DNA from: Halomarina oriensis
GTDB taxonomy: Archaea; Halobacteriota; Halobacteria; Halobacteriales; Haloarculaceae
Length of the DNA stretch: 64,000 nt
Assembly: GCF_009791395.1 (NCBI RefSeq)
Contig: NZ_WSZK01000005.1
Location: 1-64,000 of the forward strand
Direction of reading: 5' to 3'
Under the pieces are notes generated by a model. The model was not told where the DNA came from. It made no database searches and was given only the letters and a program-made list of their open reading frames with translations. Shown piece after piece: positions 23,083 to 32,066 of the stretch. The position numbers and the translations under genes were made by a program. Within the stretch, counting starts at the first letter, position 1. The number at the start of each line of letters is the position of its first letter.

Positions 23083-24531
23083 ATGCACTCGCGGTCGGGT
23101 CGTCGCGCGACGCTCGTCGTCGCGCTCGTCGTCCTCGCGCTCTCCCTCGCCTCCGGCGTCGTCGCCGCCCACGAGGTCGGGAACTCCCGGTTCGAGGCCC
23201 CGCTCCCGCTCGCGGCGCTGTTCGCCGGTGCGGGCGCGACCGTCGCGCTCACCGCCGCGTGGCTGGCCGTCACCGACCGAACCGACCCTCGCCGGCAGCG
23301 CGACCTCCCGACGCTCACGCTCCCCGCCCTACCGGTTCGGTTCCTCCACACCGCCGCGGGCGTCGGGTTCCTGCTGGGCGTCGCCGTCGCGCTCTGGAGC
23401 GGGCTGACGGGCCGGCAGGTCGCCGCCGAGAACGTGGCGACGCTGCTGACGTGGCTCGTCTGGTTCCACGGCCTCGCGCTCGTCTCGCTGCTCGTGGGGA
23501 GTCCCTGGCGCGTCCTCGCGCCGTGGCTGACGTTCTACCGGGCGCTCGAACGACTCGAAGGCGGCGCGCTCCCGACGCTCGACTACCCCGAGCGACTGGG
23601 GGCGTGGCCCGCGCTCGTCGGCTTCCTCCTGCTGTTCGGCGTCGTCGAGAACCTCACGCCGGGCATCACCCGGTCGCCGCGACTCACCGCCGTCGTCGTC
23701 GCGGCGTACGCCGGGGTGATGGTCGCCGGGACCGTCGCGTTCGGCCGGTCGTGGGTCGACCACGGCGACCCGCTGGGCGCGTTCTACGATTTGCTGGGCC
23801 GGGTCGCGCCCGTCGAGTGGGAGTGCGGGGATGACGACGGTGTGTACCGTGCGACCCTGCGCCCGCCGTGGCGAGCGTGCGTCCCGCCGGTCGCGGACCT
23901 CGCACTCGGTGCGCTCGCCGTCGCGGCCGTCTACACCGTCAGCTTCGACGGCTTCGTCGAGACCCGCGAGTTCCAGACCGTCCTCTTCACGACCCGCGAG
24001 GCGCTCGGGACGGGGCCGGCGACGACGCTGCCGCTCTACCTCCTCGGGGTCGCGCTGTTCTGCGTCACGTTCGCGCTCGCCGTCGTGCTGGCCGACCGAC
24101 TCGGTGGCGTCGGCGGTGACGACCCCTCGTCCGGCGAGACGGCCCTCCGAACCGACGGCGGGACGGACTGGCGTGGGGGGGTTCGACGGTTCGCCCCGAC
24201 CGTCCTCCCCATCGCGGCGGCCTACGAGGTAGCCCACACCTACCCCGCCGTCGTGACGCGGACGGCGACGCTCGTCGACCTGTCGCTCGCGCCGGTCGGC
24301 GTGACCCTCCCCGACCCGTTGGCGTGGCTCTCGGTGCCGGCGTTCTGGGGATCGCAGGTCGTCCTCGTCGTCCTCGGGCACGTCGTGGCCGTCGTCGCCG
24401 CCCACCTCGCGGCGGTCGCTCGTTACGAGACGCCACGGGCCGCCCGCCGTGGACACCTCCCGCTGGTCGTCGTCATGGTCGGCTACACCGTTCTCTCGCT
24501 GTGGATCGTCTCGCGGCCCGTCGTCGCCTGA
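23083..24531 (+). CDS. Multi-pass membrane protein of unknown function
   Basis: A 482-residue protein with an N-terminal signal-like helix (TLVVALVVLALSLASGVVAAHEVG) and about ten to twelve membrane helices spread over its length. Short charged loops such as DRTDPRRQRD and ERLEGGALPTLDYPERLG lie between them. No transporter signature was recognised. The ATG at 23083 is chosen because it starts the signal helix; the open frame upstream runs through the divergent gene. Function unknown. Confidence 0.8.
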   Translation: MHSRSGRRATLVVALVVLALSLASGVVAAHEVGNSRFEAPLPLAALFAGAGATVALTAAWLAVTDRTDPRRQRDLPTLTLPALPVRFLHTAAGVGFLLGVAVALWSGLTGRQVAAENVATLLTWLVWFHGLALVSLLVGSPWRVLAPWLTFYRALERLEGGALPTLDYPERLGAWPALVGFLLLFGVVENLTPGITRSPRLTAVVVAAYAGVMVAGTVAFGRSWVDHGDPLGAFYDLLGRVAPVEWECGDDDGVYRATLRPPWRACVPPVADLALGALAVAAVYTVSFDGFVETREFQTVLFTTREALGTGPATTLPLYLLGVALFCVTFALAVVLADRLGGVGGDDPSSGETALRTDGGTDWRGGVRRFAPTVLPIAAAYEVAHTYPAVVTRTATLVDLSLAPVGVTLPDPLAWLSVPAFWGSQVVLVVLGHVVAVVAAHLAAVARYETPRAARRGHLPLVVVMVGYTVLSLWIVSRPVVA

Positions 24532-24551
24532 TGCGGCCCTCGCGGACGGGC

Positions 24552-24569
24552 GTCCGAACCGGTTTGGAC
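24552..24569. repeat. 18-base near-palindrome, copy 2
   Basis: GTCCGAACCGGTTTGGAC, identical to 3357-3374 some 21 kb away. Again it is followed by TTCGGA-rich sequence (GGTTCGGAGAGTTCGGACGG). It lies between the convergent genes ending at 24531 and 24642. Confidence 0.5.
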
Positions 24570-24641
24570 GGTTCGGAGAGTTCGGACGGCTCGGGACTGC
24601 CGCCACGGTGTCGGTTCCCGCCGAGGGCGGGGCCCGGCCGC

Positions 24642-25439
24642 TCACTCGACGGGTTGTTCGAGGAGGTGCTGGCCGGAGTCCGCACAGCGGACGACGAACA
24701 CGTCCATCTGTGAGCAACACGACTCGACCACCTCGGAGCTCGTCTCGACGGCCTCTCCACCCGGACACGCCTCGGCGAACAGTCGGAGACCGTTCAGGAA
24801 GACGGTCCGCTGGGCGGTCGGGAGGTCGTCCCAGCCGTCGAGGCGGTCACGAAGGAGACCCGCCGCCGCGACGTCGGCGACGAGCGCGGCGTCGGAGGGC
24901 CACTGCGCGACGGGTCGGAACTCGTCGAGCAGCGCCGTCCCCTCTCCGCGTGACTGAAGGTTCTCGGCGTCGCAGTCGAGCGCGGTGGCGAGTCGCTCCT
25001 CGACGGTCGCCGGGTCGACGTCGGCCATCGCCGCCGTCCACTGCTCGGCGAACCCGTCGGTGAGTCGGAGGTCACGGCCGTCCGGCGTCTCCTCCAGCGC
25101 ACCCACGTCGAGGAGCGTCCGTTCGAGTTCCTCGGGGTCCGAGAACCCCCGCTCGGGGTCGACGCTGACCGTCGCCAGCGGGTCCTTGCCGAACCAGCGC
25201 AACACGCGCCGCGGGAGGTAGCGCTTGGTGAGTTCGGGCGTCCCCGGCACGAGGTAGCCACGGAGCCAGACGAGGACGGCCGCCACCGCCGCGACGAGCA
25301 GGCCGAACGCCCGGTTGTGTCTCCCGGCCGCCACCGCCAGCACGGCGGCGATGGCGACGTTGACGACCGTACACGGGAGACAGCGGTTCTCACCGGTGTA
25401 CGCGGGTTGGCGAAGCGCGTCGAGGGGACGTGAGTCCAT
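24642..25439 (-). CDS. Membrane protein with N-terminal CxxC and C-terminal cysteine cluster, unknown
   Basis: A 265-residue protein. Residues of about 15-60 contain ENRCLPCTVVN and two membrane helices. Residues of about 60-265 form a soluble domain that ends in ESCCSQMDVFVVRCADSG. The paired cysteines at both ends suggest a redox or metal role, but no known family was recognised. The start at 25439 has the typical N-terminus. It is followed by a convergent gene, and no operon partner is close. Confidence 0.75.
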   Translation of the reverse strand: MDSRPLDALRQPAYTGENRCLPCTVVNVAIAAVLAVAAGRHNRAFGLLVAAVAAVLVWLRGYLVPGTPELTKRYLPRRVLRWFGKDPLATVSVDPERGFSDPEELERTLLDVGALEETPDGRDLRLTDGFAEQWTAAMADVDPATVEERLATALDCDAENLQSRGEGTALLDEFRPVAQWPSDAALVADVAAAGLLRDRLDGWDDLPTAQRTVFLNGLRLFAEACPGGEAVETSSEVVESCCSQMDVFVVRCADSGQHLLEQPVE

Positions 25440-25520
25440 TGGACGAGGATACGGCGACGTGGGCGTATATGTTTCGACCGGCGAGGGGGAGTAGTAATCC
25501 GTCGATTGGTCGCGAGCGTG

Positions 25521-25940
25521 CTACTGGAGGGTGATAGAGCCGAGCACCGCGTAGGCGTTCGACGTCTCCCAGACGACCGTCACGGTCGCCCCGGAGGACG
25601 CGCTGGTCGTCGTCGAGTCCCCGACGTCGACGTGTCCGTCGGCCGCGCCCTCCCACGCACGGGGCTCGCCGTCGACGACGAGGTGCAGGGTCCCGACGTC
25701 GATGGACTGGCCCCCTCCGTGGGTGATTTCGAGCGTCTCACCGCCGTCGGTCGTCCGGTAGTCGAACTGTACCCGTGGTGGGTTCGTCGTGCTCTCGCTG
25801 GAGTCGCCGACGCCGAGGACGAACGACCCGAGGACGGCGGTCCCCATCACCGCTCCGAGGAGGAACAACAGCCCGAGGAAGACGCCGAGGACGACCTGCA
25901 CTGGCCGACCGAGCGACCGGAACCGGGTTCTGAGTCCCAT
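25521..25940 (-). CDS. Type IV pilin-like protein with a degenerate N-terminus
   Basis: A 139-residue protein with a single N-terminal helix (VQVVLGVFLGLLFLLGAVMGTAVLGSFVLGVG), whose end resembles the VIGTFVLGLG of haloarchaeal pilins. A small beta domain with many Thr/Ser follows. The usual prepilin peptidase site (RGVSPVIG-like) is replaced by GRPVQVVLG, so processing is uncertain. A TTTATC box lies about 28 bases upstream of the ATG. It may be a minor pilin or an anchored relative. Confidence 0.75.
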   Translation of the reverse strand: MGLRTRFRSLGRPVQVVLGVFLGLLFLLGAVMGTAVLGSFVLGVGDSSESTTNPPRVQFDYRTTDGGETLEITHGGGQSIDVGTLHLVVDGEPRAWEGAADGHVDVGDSTTTSASSGATVTVVWETSNAYAVLGSITLQ

Positions 25941-25990
25941 GCTCTCGGGTTAGCGAAACAGACGATAAATCCTCTGTTCGAGACTGTACT

Positions 25991-25999
25991 CGAAAAAAG
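25991..25999 (-). terminator. T-rich terminator after the halocyanin-like gene
   Basis: On the minus strand this reads TCTTTTTTC, starting 3 bases after the stop of the gene at 26002. Runs of T are the usual archaeal termination signal. Confidence 0.6.
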
Positions 26000-26001
26000 A
26001 A

Positions 26002-26652
26002 TTACCCCGGCGGCTGTACGTCGATGTCCGCGATGCCGAGCAGTCTGGTGAGATGCTCGCCCGCGATGGTCGTCCGGACGTTCGACCCCTCGACGGTCCC
26101 CGGTCCCGGTCGCGCCTCCTCGACGACGACGAGGCCGACCATGCCGTTCATCTCGTGGGGTTGGCAGAGGTAGTTGTAGACGCCGGGCACCTCGAAGGTG
26201 TGCTCGAAGCTATCGCCGGGTTCGAGCACGTCGGAGTCGAACGACGCTGCCGCCTCCGGGATGCGTCGGGTCCGGTAGACGTCGGGGTGGTACGCGGCGA
26301 TGGCGTGGGTTCCGCCCTCGACGCTCCACGTGACGGTCGCTCCCCGTTCGACCCAGAGGATGGCCGGGGTGAACACGTACGGTGCGGGCCCGTCGTAGTC
26401 CGGGATGTCGATGGCCCGCACCGTCGGGTCCGAACGCAGGTCGTCCGGCCCACCACGCTGGTCGACGCGGTAGCGTCGTTCGTCCGGCGTCGCCGTCGGT
26501 TCGGCCGTCGTCGTCGCGGCCGTGGTCGCTCGCTCGCTGGTCCGGTCGTTCGATTCGTCCTCGTTCGCCGCCCCGGCAGAACAACCCGCGAGCGCACCGA
26601 GCGCTGTGAGTCCCCCCAGGCGGAGTACACTCCGCCGTGACTGCCACGTCAT
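26002..26652 (-). CDS. Halocyanin-like blue copper lipoprotein (Tat)
   Basis: A 216-residue secreted electron carrier. It has the twin-arginine signal QSRRSVLRLGG, the lipobox LAGC (Cys about 24), then a Thr/Ala/Glu linker and a plastocyanin-type domain. The copper ligands are visible: His in GGTHAIAAYH, then Cys, His and Met in NYLCQPHEMNGM. It would be anchored outside the membrane and exchange electrons with respiratory complexes. The ATG at 26652 is chosen because it places the Tat motif correctly. A perfect 8-bp inverted repeat lies 28 bases upstream, suggesting metal- or redox-dependent control. Confidence 0.9.
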   Translation of the reverse strand: MTWQSRRSVLRLGGLTALGALAGCSAGAANEDESNDRTSERATTAATTTAEPTATPDERRYRVDQRGGPDDLRSDPTVRAIDIPDYDGPAPYVFTPAILWVERGATVTWSVEGGTHAIAAYHPDVYRTRRIPEAAASFDSDVLEPGDSFEHTFEVPGVYNYLCQPHEMNGMVGLVVVEEARPGPGTVEGSNVRTTIAGEHLTRLLGIADIDVQPPG

Positions 26653-26679
26653 GGATGGAATCAGACACGTAGGGGGACA

Positions 26680-26697
26680 ACACTTTCTCGAAAGTGT
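26680..26697. promoter_or_regulatory. Candidate operator upstream of the halocyanin-like gene
   Basis: ACACTTTC TC GAAAGTGT: perfect 8-bp arms around 2 bases. It sits at the position expected for the TATA/BRE of the gene at 26652, so a bound repressor would block transcription. The regulator is unknown. Confidence 0.5.
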
Positions 26698-26755
26698 GGT
26701 GGTCACACACGACCGTCGGTGCTGAACGCCGGCCGTCGCGTCCGTCGAACGTCGA

Positions 26756-27727
26756 CTACCGCCGGTTCGGGTCGTGCGTCTCGACGGTCCCCGAGAGGTC
26801 GACCTGTGGGTACGGGATGTCGATACCCTCCTCGTCGAAGCGCTCCTTGACGGCTTTGACGAACTCGCTGCGCACGCGCAGGAACTTCCCGCGGTTCGGG
26901 TTCTCGATCCAGAACCGGGCGACGAGACCGACGTAGGAGTCCGCCAGCGGGTTCTCCGAGAGCGTCACGATGGGGTCGGGCAGGTCGAGGACGTCGGGGT
27001 GGCGTTCGGCCTCCGCTAAGATGATGTCCGTCGCCCGGTCGATGTCGTCCTCGTAGCCGATGCCGAACTCGAAGCTCACGCGGAGTTTGTCGCGGGCGGT
27101 CGGGTTCATCACGACGTCGTTGGTGAGCTTGCTGTTCGGAATCGTCAACAGCTGATTGTCGAACGTCTGGACGCGTGTGACCCGGAACGTGATGTCGGTG
27201 ACGACGCCCGCGTTGGGCAGGCCGCCCGTCTCGGGCCACTCGATCCAGTCGCCGATGCGAAACGGGCGGTCGGCGTAGATGAACACGCCCGCGACGAAGT
27301 TCGAGAGCAGGTCACGAAGCGCGAACCCGACGGCGAGCGTCGCGGCCGCCCCGATGGTCGTCAGCGACGAGAGCAGCCCGCCGTAGCCCGCGAGGCTGAA
27401 CGCGAGGGAGACGGCGACGACCAGCGAGACGCCCCGAGTCAGTCGCACCAGCGGCTTGCGGGCGTTCCGCTTCAGCCCTCGAGCAGCGAGCGCACGGTCT
27501 GCCAGCGGGACGACGACGACACGAATCAGCCCGTAGAAGACGACGAACAGGACGACGAACGTGAAGACGGCTCCGAGCGGTTCGGCGTACCCCCGTGGCA
27601 CACCCCACTCTCGAAGCGCTCGTCCGACCGGGCCGACCTCGTCGGGCTGGAAGTCCGGGACCTCCGGCGTCTCGGTACCCGACCCGTCTCCCGTCTCGGT
27701 GCCCTGCTGGGCCAGCCAGCTACTCAT
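26756..27727 (-). CDS. MscS-type mechanosensitive channel
   Basis: A 323-residue channel that releases solutes on osmotic down-shock. It has three or so N-terminal membrane helices. The pore helix is GFALRDLLSNFVAGVFIYADRPFRIGDWIE, the classical MscS signature. The cytoplasmic beta domain has FRVTRVQTFDNQLLTIPNSKLTND, followed by the C-terminal alpha/beta domain. The length is normal for small MscS. It is transcribed alone. Confidence 0.94.
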   Translation of the reverse strand: MSSWLAQQGTETGDGSGTETPEVPDFQPDEVGPVGRALREWGVPRGYAEPLGAVFTFVVLFVVFYGLIRVVVVPLADRALAARGLKRNARKPLVRLTRGVSLVVAVSLAFSLAGYGGLLSSLTTIGAAATLAVGFALRDLLSNFVAGVFIYADRPFRIGDWIEWPETGGLPNAGVVTDITFRVTRVQTFDNQLLTIPNSKLTNDVVMNPTARDKLRVSFEFGIGYEDDIDRATDIILAEAERHPDVLDLPDPIVTLSENPLADSYVGLVARFWIENPNRGKFLRVRSEFVKAVKERFDEEGIDIPYPQVDLSGTVETHDPNRR

Positions 27728-27792
27728 CTCCCCCGATCCGACGCACGGCTGGCTCTTCGTCGTTGGGGTCGCTTCCTCGGGCGGTTTCAGTC

Positions 27793-27797
27793 AAAAA
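27793..27797 (-). terminator. Short T-run downstream of the small membrane protein gene
   Basis: TTTTT on the minus strand, about 20 bases after the stop at 27819 and before the 3-prime end region shared with the MscS gene promoter. This is weak evidence. Confidence 0.35.
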
Positions 27798-27818
27798 GAC
27801 GACGGTTCGGCCAGTCGC

Positions 27819-28118
27819 TCACTCCTCGTCGCGGCTCTCGACGTAGCTCGCCAGGCCGAGCAGCGTCGGTGCCCAGAGTCCCATGAAGATGCCCTGATCT
27901 CGCTTCCCGCGCACGTAGAACGTGAACAGCGAGAGGAACACCGACGCGATGGCGGCGATAGCGATGGGGTCGCCCGCCGCGACGAGCTGGGTGATGCTCG
28001 CGTTCTTCGCCCGGTCGGTCATCGAATCGTTTCGTCCGGGCTCTCGGCGCGTCCCCGACTCCGACTCGGACGGTCGGCTCCCGGGCGTCTCGTCGCTCTG
28101 CGTTGCTGTGTCAGCCAT
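27819..28118 (-). CDS. Small membrane protein, unknown
   Basis: A 99-residue protein. The first 32 residues are hydrophilic and Ser/Glu-rich. Two membrane helices follow: IAIAAIASVFLSLFTFYV and GIFMGLWAPTLLGLASYV. A second ATG at 28022 would remove the hydrophilic tail and give 67 residues; the sequence does not decide between them. No family was recognised. Confidence 0.6.
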   Translation of the reverse strand: MADTATQSDETPGSRPSESESGTRREPGRNDSMTDRAKNASITQLVAAGDPIAIAAIASVFLSLFTFYVRGKRDQGIFMGLWAPTLLGLASYVESRDEE

Positions 28119-28244
28119 CGCTCGGTGTTCGCGCGCGAGAGGTTTCGACCCGTGGCCTGCCCGTGCGTGGTTGCGCCCATCGACGACCCGTCACCGCCGG
28201 GAATCGACGCCCTCTTTCGGGAGACCCACCGAGTCGACGAGGGA

Positions 28245-29549
28245 ATGCTACTACAGGGAACCGTCGTCGCCGACGCGACGACCGTCGTCGAGGACGGCGC
28301 GGTCGTCGTCGAGGGCGACCGTATCGCGGCCGTGGGCGACCGCGAGGAACTCAACGACCGCTACCCGGACCACGAACGGCGCTCGTTCGACGTGCTCGCC
28401 CCCGGCCTCGTGGGTGCGCACGTCCACTCCGTCCAGTCGCTCGGGCGGGGCATCGCCGACGACACCGCGCTACTGGACTGGCTGTTCGACCACGTCCTGC
28501 CGATGGAGGCCTCCCTCGACGCCGAAGGGATGCGCGTCGCCGCCGAACTCGGCTACCTCGAATGTCTCGAGTCGGGCGTCACCACGGTGGTCGACCACCT
28601 CTCGGTCAACCACGCCGACGAGGCGTTCGAGGCCGCCGGCGAACTCGGCATCCGCGGGCGAATCGGGAAGGTGCTGATGGACACGAACTCCCCCGAGGGA
28701 CTGGAGGAGGACACCGACGCCGCCCTCAACGAGTCCGAGCGACTCATCGAACGCTACCACGACACCCACGACGGCCGTATCCAGTACTCGCTCACCCCGC
28801 GGTTCGCCGTCTCGTGTACCGAGGCGTGTCTCCGTGGGGTCCGAGAACTGGCCGACGCCCACGAGGGGGTCCGCATCCACACCCACGCCTCGGAGAACCG
28901 CGACGAGATAGCGACGGTCGAAGCCGAGACGGGGATGCGCAACGTCCACTGGCTCGACGAGGTCGGAATCACCGGCGAGGACGTCGTGCTCGCTCACTGC
29001 GTCCACACCAGCGAGTCCGAACGCGAGGTACTCGCCGAGACGGGTACGCACGTCACCTACTGCCCCTCCTCGAACATGAAACTCGCCTCGGGCGTCGCGC
29101 CCGTCGTCGACTACCACCGCCGGGGCATCAACGTCGCCCTCGGCAACGACGGCCCGCCGTGTAACAACACGCTCGACGCGTTCACCGAGATGCGCCAGGC
29201 CAGCCTCCTCCAGAAGGTCGAGGAACTCGACCCGCTGGCGACGCCCGCGGGGACGGTGTTCGAGATGGCGACCCACAACGGCGCGAGAGCCGCCGGATTC
29301 GACGACGTCGGCTGTCTGCGCGAGGGCTGGACGGCCGACGTCGTCGGTCTCACCACGGACCTGACGCGGGCGACACCGCTCCACGACGTCCTCTCACACC
29401 TCGTCTTCGCCGCCCACGGCGACGACGTCCGCTTCACGATGGTCGACGGCGAGGTGCTCTACGACGAGGGGGAACTCGCCACCGGTGACGCGGCGGCCAT
29501 CCGCGAGAAGGCCCGAGAGGTCGCCAGCGGCCTGCCGACGGCCGACTGA
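28245..29549 (+). CDS. Amidohydrolase (5-prime-deoxyadenosine/SAH deaminase type)
   Basis: A 434-residue metal-dependent deaminase of the MtaD/TrzN group. It has the metal motif GAHVHS, a second histidine in IHTHASE, then LAHCVH and the catalytic GNDGPP. Nucleoside and S-adenosylhomocysteine deaminases have this order, but the exact substrate cannot be fixed from sequence. Upstream of ATG 28245 the frame stays open to a GTG at 28167, which would add 26 residues. The ATG gives the usual MLLQGTVVAD start. Confidence 0.9.
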   Translation: MLLQGTVVADATTVVEDGAVVVEGDRIAAVGDREELNDRYPDHERRSFDVLAPGLVGAHVHSVQSLGRGIADDTALLDWLFDHVLPMEASLDAEGMRVAAELGYLECLESGVTTVVDHLSVNHADEAFEAAGELGIRGRIGKVLMDTNSPEGLEEDTDAALNESERLIERYHDTHDGRIQYSLTPRFAVSCTEACLRGVRELADAHEGVRIHTHASENRDEIATVEAETGMRNVHWLDEVGITGEDVVLAHCVHTSESEREVLAETGTHVTYCPSSNMKLASGVAPVVDYHRRGINVALGNDGPPCNNTLDAFTEMRQASLLQKVEELDPLATPAGTVFEMATHNGARAAGFDDVGCLREGWTADVVGLTTDLTRATPLHDVLSHLVFAAHGDDVRFTMVDGEVLYDEGELATGDAAAIREKAREVASGLPTAD

Positions 29550-29635
29550 GCGCGAAGGGTCCGTCGTCGTCCGACGTTTCCTCCACGTCTCTCGGGACCG
29601 AAACCCCCATCATACCACCGCCCCACCGCCCACAC

Positions 29636-30211
29636 ATGGAGCAGTGGCGACGTGACTTGGTCGGCGGACTGGCGCTCGTGGTTCCCGTCGCGCTCGTCGT
29701 CGCCATCTGCGTCTTCCTCTACCAGCAGGTGGCCTCGCTCGGGGTTCCCCCCGGCTACCCCGCCCCGGTTCGGGTCGCCATCGTCCTCGCCGTCTTCGTC
29801 GTCGTCGTCGTCGCCGTCGGCCGCGTGATGGGGACCGCACTCGGCCCGTTCGTCGACAGCGCGGCCGACGCCACCGCGAACCGGCTTCCGGTCCTCAGAG
29901 TCGTCTACAACGCCGCGAAGTTCACCACCCGGCGACTCCTCGCGGGCGACGAGCGGACCCGGACGCCCGTCAAGGTCGAGTCCTGGCCCGGGCAGTGGAT
30001 GACCGGCTTCCGCACGGGGGTCCGTGCGCCCGACGGCGACGTGATGGTCTTCTTACCGGGAGCGCCCGACCCCACCTCGGGTCTGCTCGTCGCCGCCGAC
30101 CCCGACCGAATCGAGGAGTCCGACGAGACGGTCTCGCAGGCGCTCGTCCGCGTCGTCTCGTGTGGCTTCTCGAACGGCGACGACGTGGACGACCGGGCCT
30201 CCGAGAACTGA
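29636..30211 (+). CDS. DUF502 family membrane protein
   Basis: A 191-residue protein with two N-terminal membrane helices (GGLALVVPVALVVAICVFLY and VRVAIVLAVFVVVVVAVGRVMGTALG). Next comes the conserved RLPVLRVVYNAAKF region and a soluble C-terminal part with GDVMVFLPGAPDPTSGLL. These are DUF502 features; the molecular function is unknown. It converges on the methyltransferase gene. Confidence 0.88.
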   Translation: MEQWRRDLVGGLALVVPVALVVAICVFLYQQVASLGVPPGYPAPVRVAIVLAVFVVVVVAVGRVMGTALGPFVDSAADATANRLPVLRVVYNAAKFTTRRLLAGDERTRTPVKVESWPGQWMTGFRTGVRAPDGDVMVFLPGAPDPTSGLLVAADPDRIEESDETVSQALVRVVSCGFSNGDDVDDRASEN

Positions 30212-30232
30212 CTCGTGTCGTCCGCGGCAGCC

Positions 30233-30928
30233 TCACCGACGGTGAGCGACGGCGACGACCGTCGCACCGGCGTCGAACGTCTCGACGGCCACCCGGTCGA
30301 ACCGCTCGCGGAGCGGTTCGAGGAGGCCGACGTCGGGGTGCCAGTTGGTCAACAGCCACGACCCGCGGACGAGCAGCGGGTTCAGTGCCCGGCGGTAGCC
30401 GGTCTGGAACGGTCGGGTGTCGAACACGGCGAGTCGACCGCCGGGGACGAGCGTCTCGGCGACGGCGTTTAGCACGCCGGGGAGGTCGGGCATCGCGCTC
30501 AGCGAGAGGGTGGCGTACGCTCGGTCGACGCTCTCGGCGGGGAGCGGGAGGTGACTCGCGTCGCCGCGGACGACGTGGACGTTCGACCAGTCCGCGCGGT
30601 CGATCCGCCGCTGGGCCCGTTCGACCATCCCCTTCGAGTAGTCGACGCCGACGACGCGGCCCTCGGGGCCGACGCGCTCGCGGAGCGCGGGGAGGTCGAC
30701 GCCGGGTCCACAGCCGACGTCGAGGACGGTGTCGCCGCGTCGGGCGTTCAGCCCCGCGAGCGTCTGGCGGCGATACGCGTCCTCGCGTCCGGCGAAGACG
30801 ACCCACTTGCCCAGCCGAAACAGTGTCTGGTGGTCGCTCCAGCGGTCGTAGAGGCGCTGTCCGCGGACTCGGGTCGTCGTGTCGGGACCGGTCGTGGTCG
30901 GCGTGTCGGCGTCCTCGTCCACGGTCAC
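30233..30928 (-). CDS. Class I SAM-dependent methyltransferase
   Basis: A 231-residue enzyme with all the standard motifs: VLDVGCGPGVDLPAL (motif I), VVGVDYSKGMVERAQ (acidic strand 2), VVRGDASHLPLPAESVDRAYATLSLS (motif II/III), and LVPGGRLAVFD. It resembles UbiE/menG-like enzymes. The substrate is unknown. The start overlaps the stop of the M48 protease by 4 bases (30925-30928), so they are coupled. Confidence 0.9.
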   Translation of the reverse strand: MTVDEDADTPTTTGPDTTTRVRGQRLYDRWSDHQTLFRLGKWVVFAGREDAYRRQTLAGLNARRGDTVLDVGCGPGVDLPALRERVGPEGRVVGVDYSKGMVERAQRRIDRADWSNVHVVRGDASHLPLPAESVDRAYATLSLSAMPDLPGVLNAVAETLVPGGRLAVFDTRPFQTGYRRALNPLLVRGSWLLTNWHPDVGLLEPLRERFDRVAVETFDAGATVVAVAHRR

Positions 30929-31821
30929 CGGACCTCGATTCGGGTGGCGTTCCGGTCGGCCCGTTCACGCAGGCGCTCGATGCGCTCGTCGGTGTCGGGG
31001 TGGCTCGCCAGCAGTCGCGTCGCCGCGCTCTCCTCGCGGACGAACGGCCACGACGGCCCGTCGAGGCGGGCGAGCGCCCGCGCCAGCGCCAGCGGGTCGC
31101 CCGTCACTTCGGCCGCCCGGTCGTCCGCGGCGAGTTCACGACGCCGCGAGCGAGCCATCACGACCGCGGTACTGGCGACGAGCAGTCCCGCGACGACCCG
31201 GTCGATGCGGGTCCTCGCCCGGCCGGCGAGCGTCTCGCGCCAGTCTCGTGGTCGCCCGGCCACCAGCGCGCTCGCTCGGGCGACCCCCGACAGCACGAGC
31301 GCGAGCGGGAGGAGCGCGACCGCGAGCAGGCCGACGGCGGTCCGCGCGACGCTGAACACGAGCGACCCGACGAGGCCGTCGCGGCGTTCGACGTGAGCGA
31401 GTTCGTGGGCGAGGATGCCCTCCAGTTCGTCGACCGTGAGCAGGTGGAACAGCGCCCGGTCGAGGACGACGGTCCCTCCGAGCGCGAAGGCGTTCGGTGT
31501 CCGTGTTCGGACGACCATCAGCCGGGGCGTATCGAGGCCCATCCGGTCACAGAGGTCGTTGAGGCGAGCGTACAGTCGTGGCGACCGCTCGCGGGGGAGG
31601 TCCCGAGCGCCGATACCGGCGAGGACGCGGGCGGTTCCGGTGCGGTAGCTCAGATAGCCCAGTCCGACCGTGAGGAGGCCGAACGAGAGCACGAACGTCG
31701 CCGGGTCGACGCCCCGTACGACGTCGAGTAACAGCACGGCGAGTAGCGCCGCGCCACCGACGTACGTCACGAGGACGGCGACGCCGACGACCGCGAGGGC
31801 CACGCGAACGGCGAGTCGCAT
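30925..31821 (-). CDS. HtpX-like M48 metalloprotease
   Basis: A 298-residue membrane zinc protease used in membrane protein quality control. It has N-terminal membrane helices, the zinc motif HELAHVERRDG (HExxH) in the middle, a third ligand region AADDRAAEVTG, and additional helices. The length and order agree with HtpX. It is the first gene of a two-gene unit with the methyltransferase. Confidence 0.92.
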   Translation of the reverse strand: MRLAVRVALAVVGVAVLVTYVGGAALLAVLLLDVVRGVDPATFVLSFGLLTVGLGYLSYRTGTARVLAGIGARDLPRERSPRLYARLNDLCDRMGLDTPRLMVVRTRTPNAFALGGTVVLDRALFHLLTVDELEGILAHELAHVERRDGLVGSLVFSVARTAVGLLAVALLPLALVLSGVARASALVAGRPRDWRETLAGRARTRIDRVVAGLLVASTAVVMARSRRRELAADDRAAEVTGDPLALARALARLDGPSWPFVREESAATRLLASHPDTDERIERLRERADRNATRIEVR

Positions 31822-32066
31822 GTCCTCCCTACGGGTGACGCGCGAAAACCGTTGTCGTCGTCACGCACACGATACGACGAACCGCGTGCGGACGGCTCCG
31901 CGTGGTGTGTGGCCGACTCACACACTGTTCGCCGGCGCGGACCGTCCGGGTCACGAGAACTGTGTCCGGCCGTGAACGGTGCTATACATCTAGCCACCGG
32001 AGCAGCGGCGGCTGAACGTCTGTACCTGCAATCGAAATGGCGATAGCTTCACGAGTACCAGTCGTC

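Noticed and set aside
27561-28244. N-terminal extension of the amidohydrolase frame
   Set aside because: It crosses two minus-strand genes, and the family start is at 28245; only a GTG at 28167 is a serious alternative.
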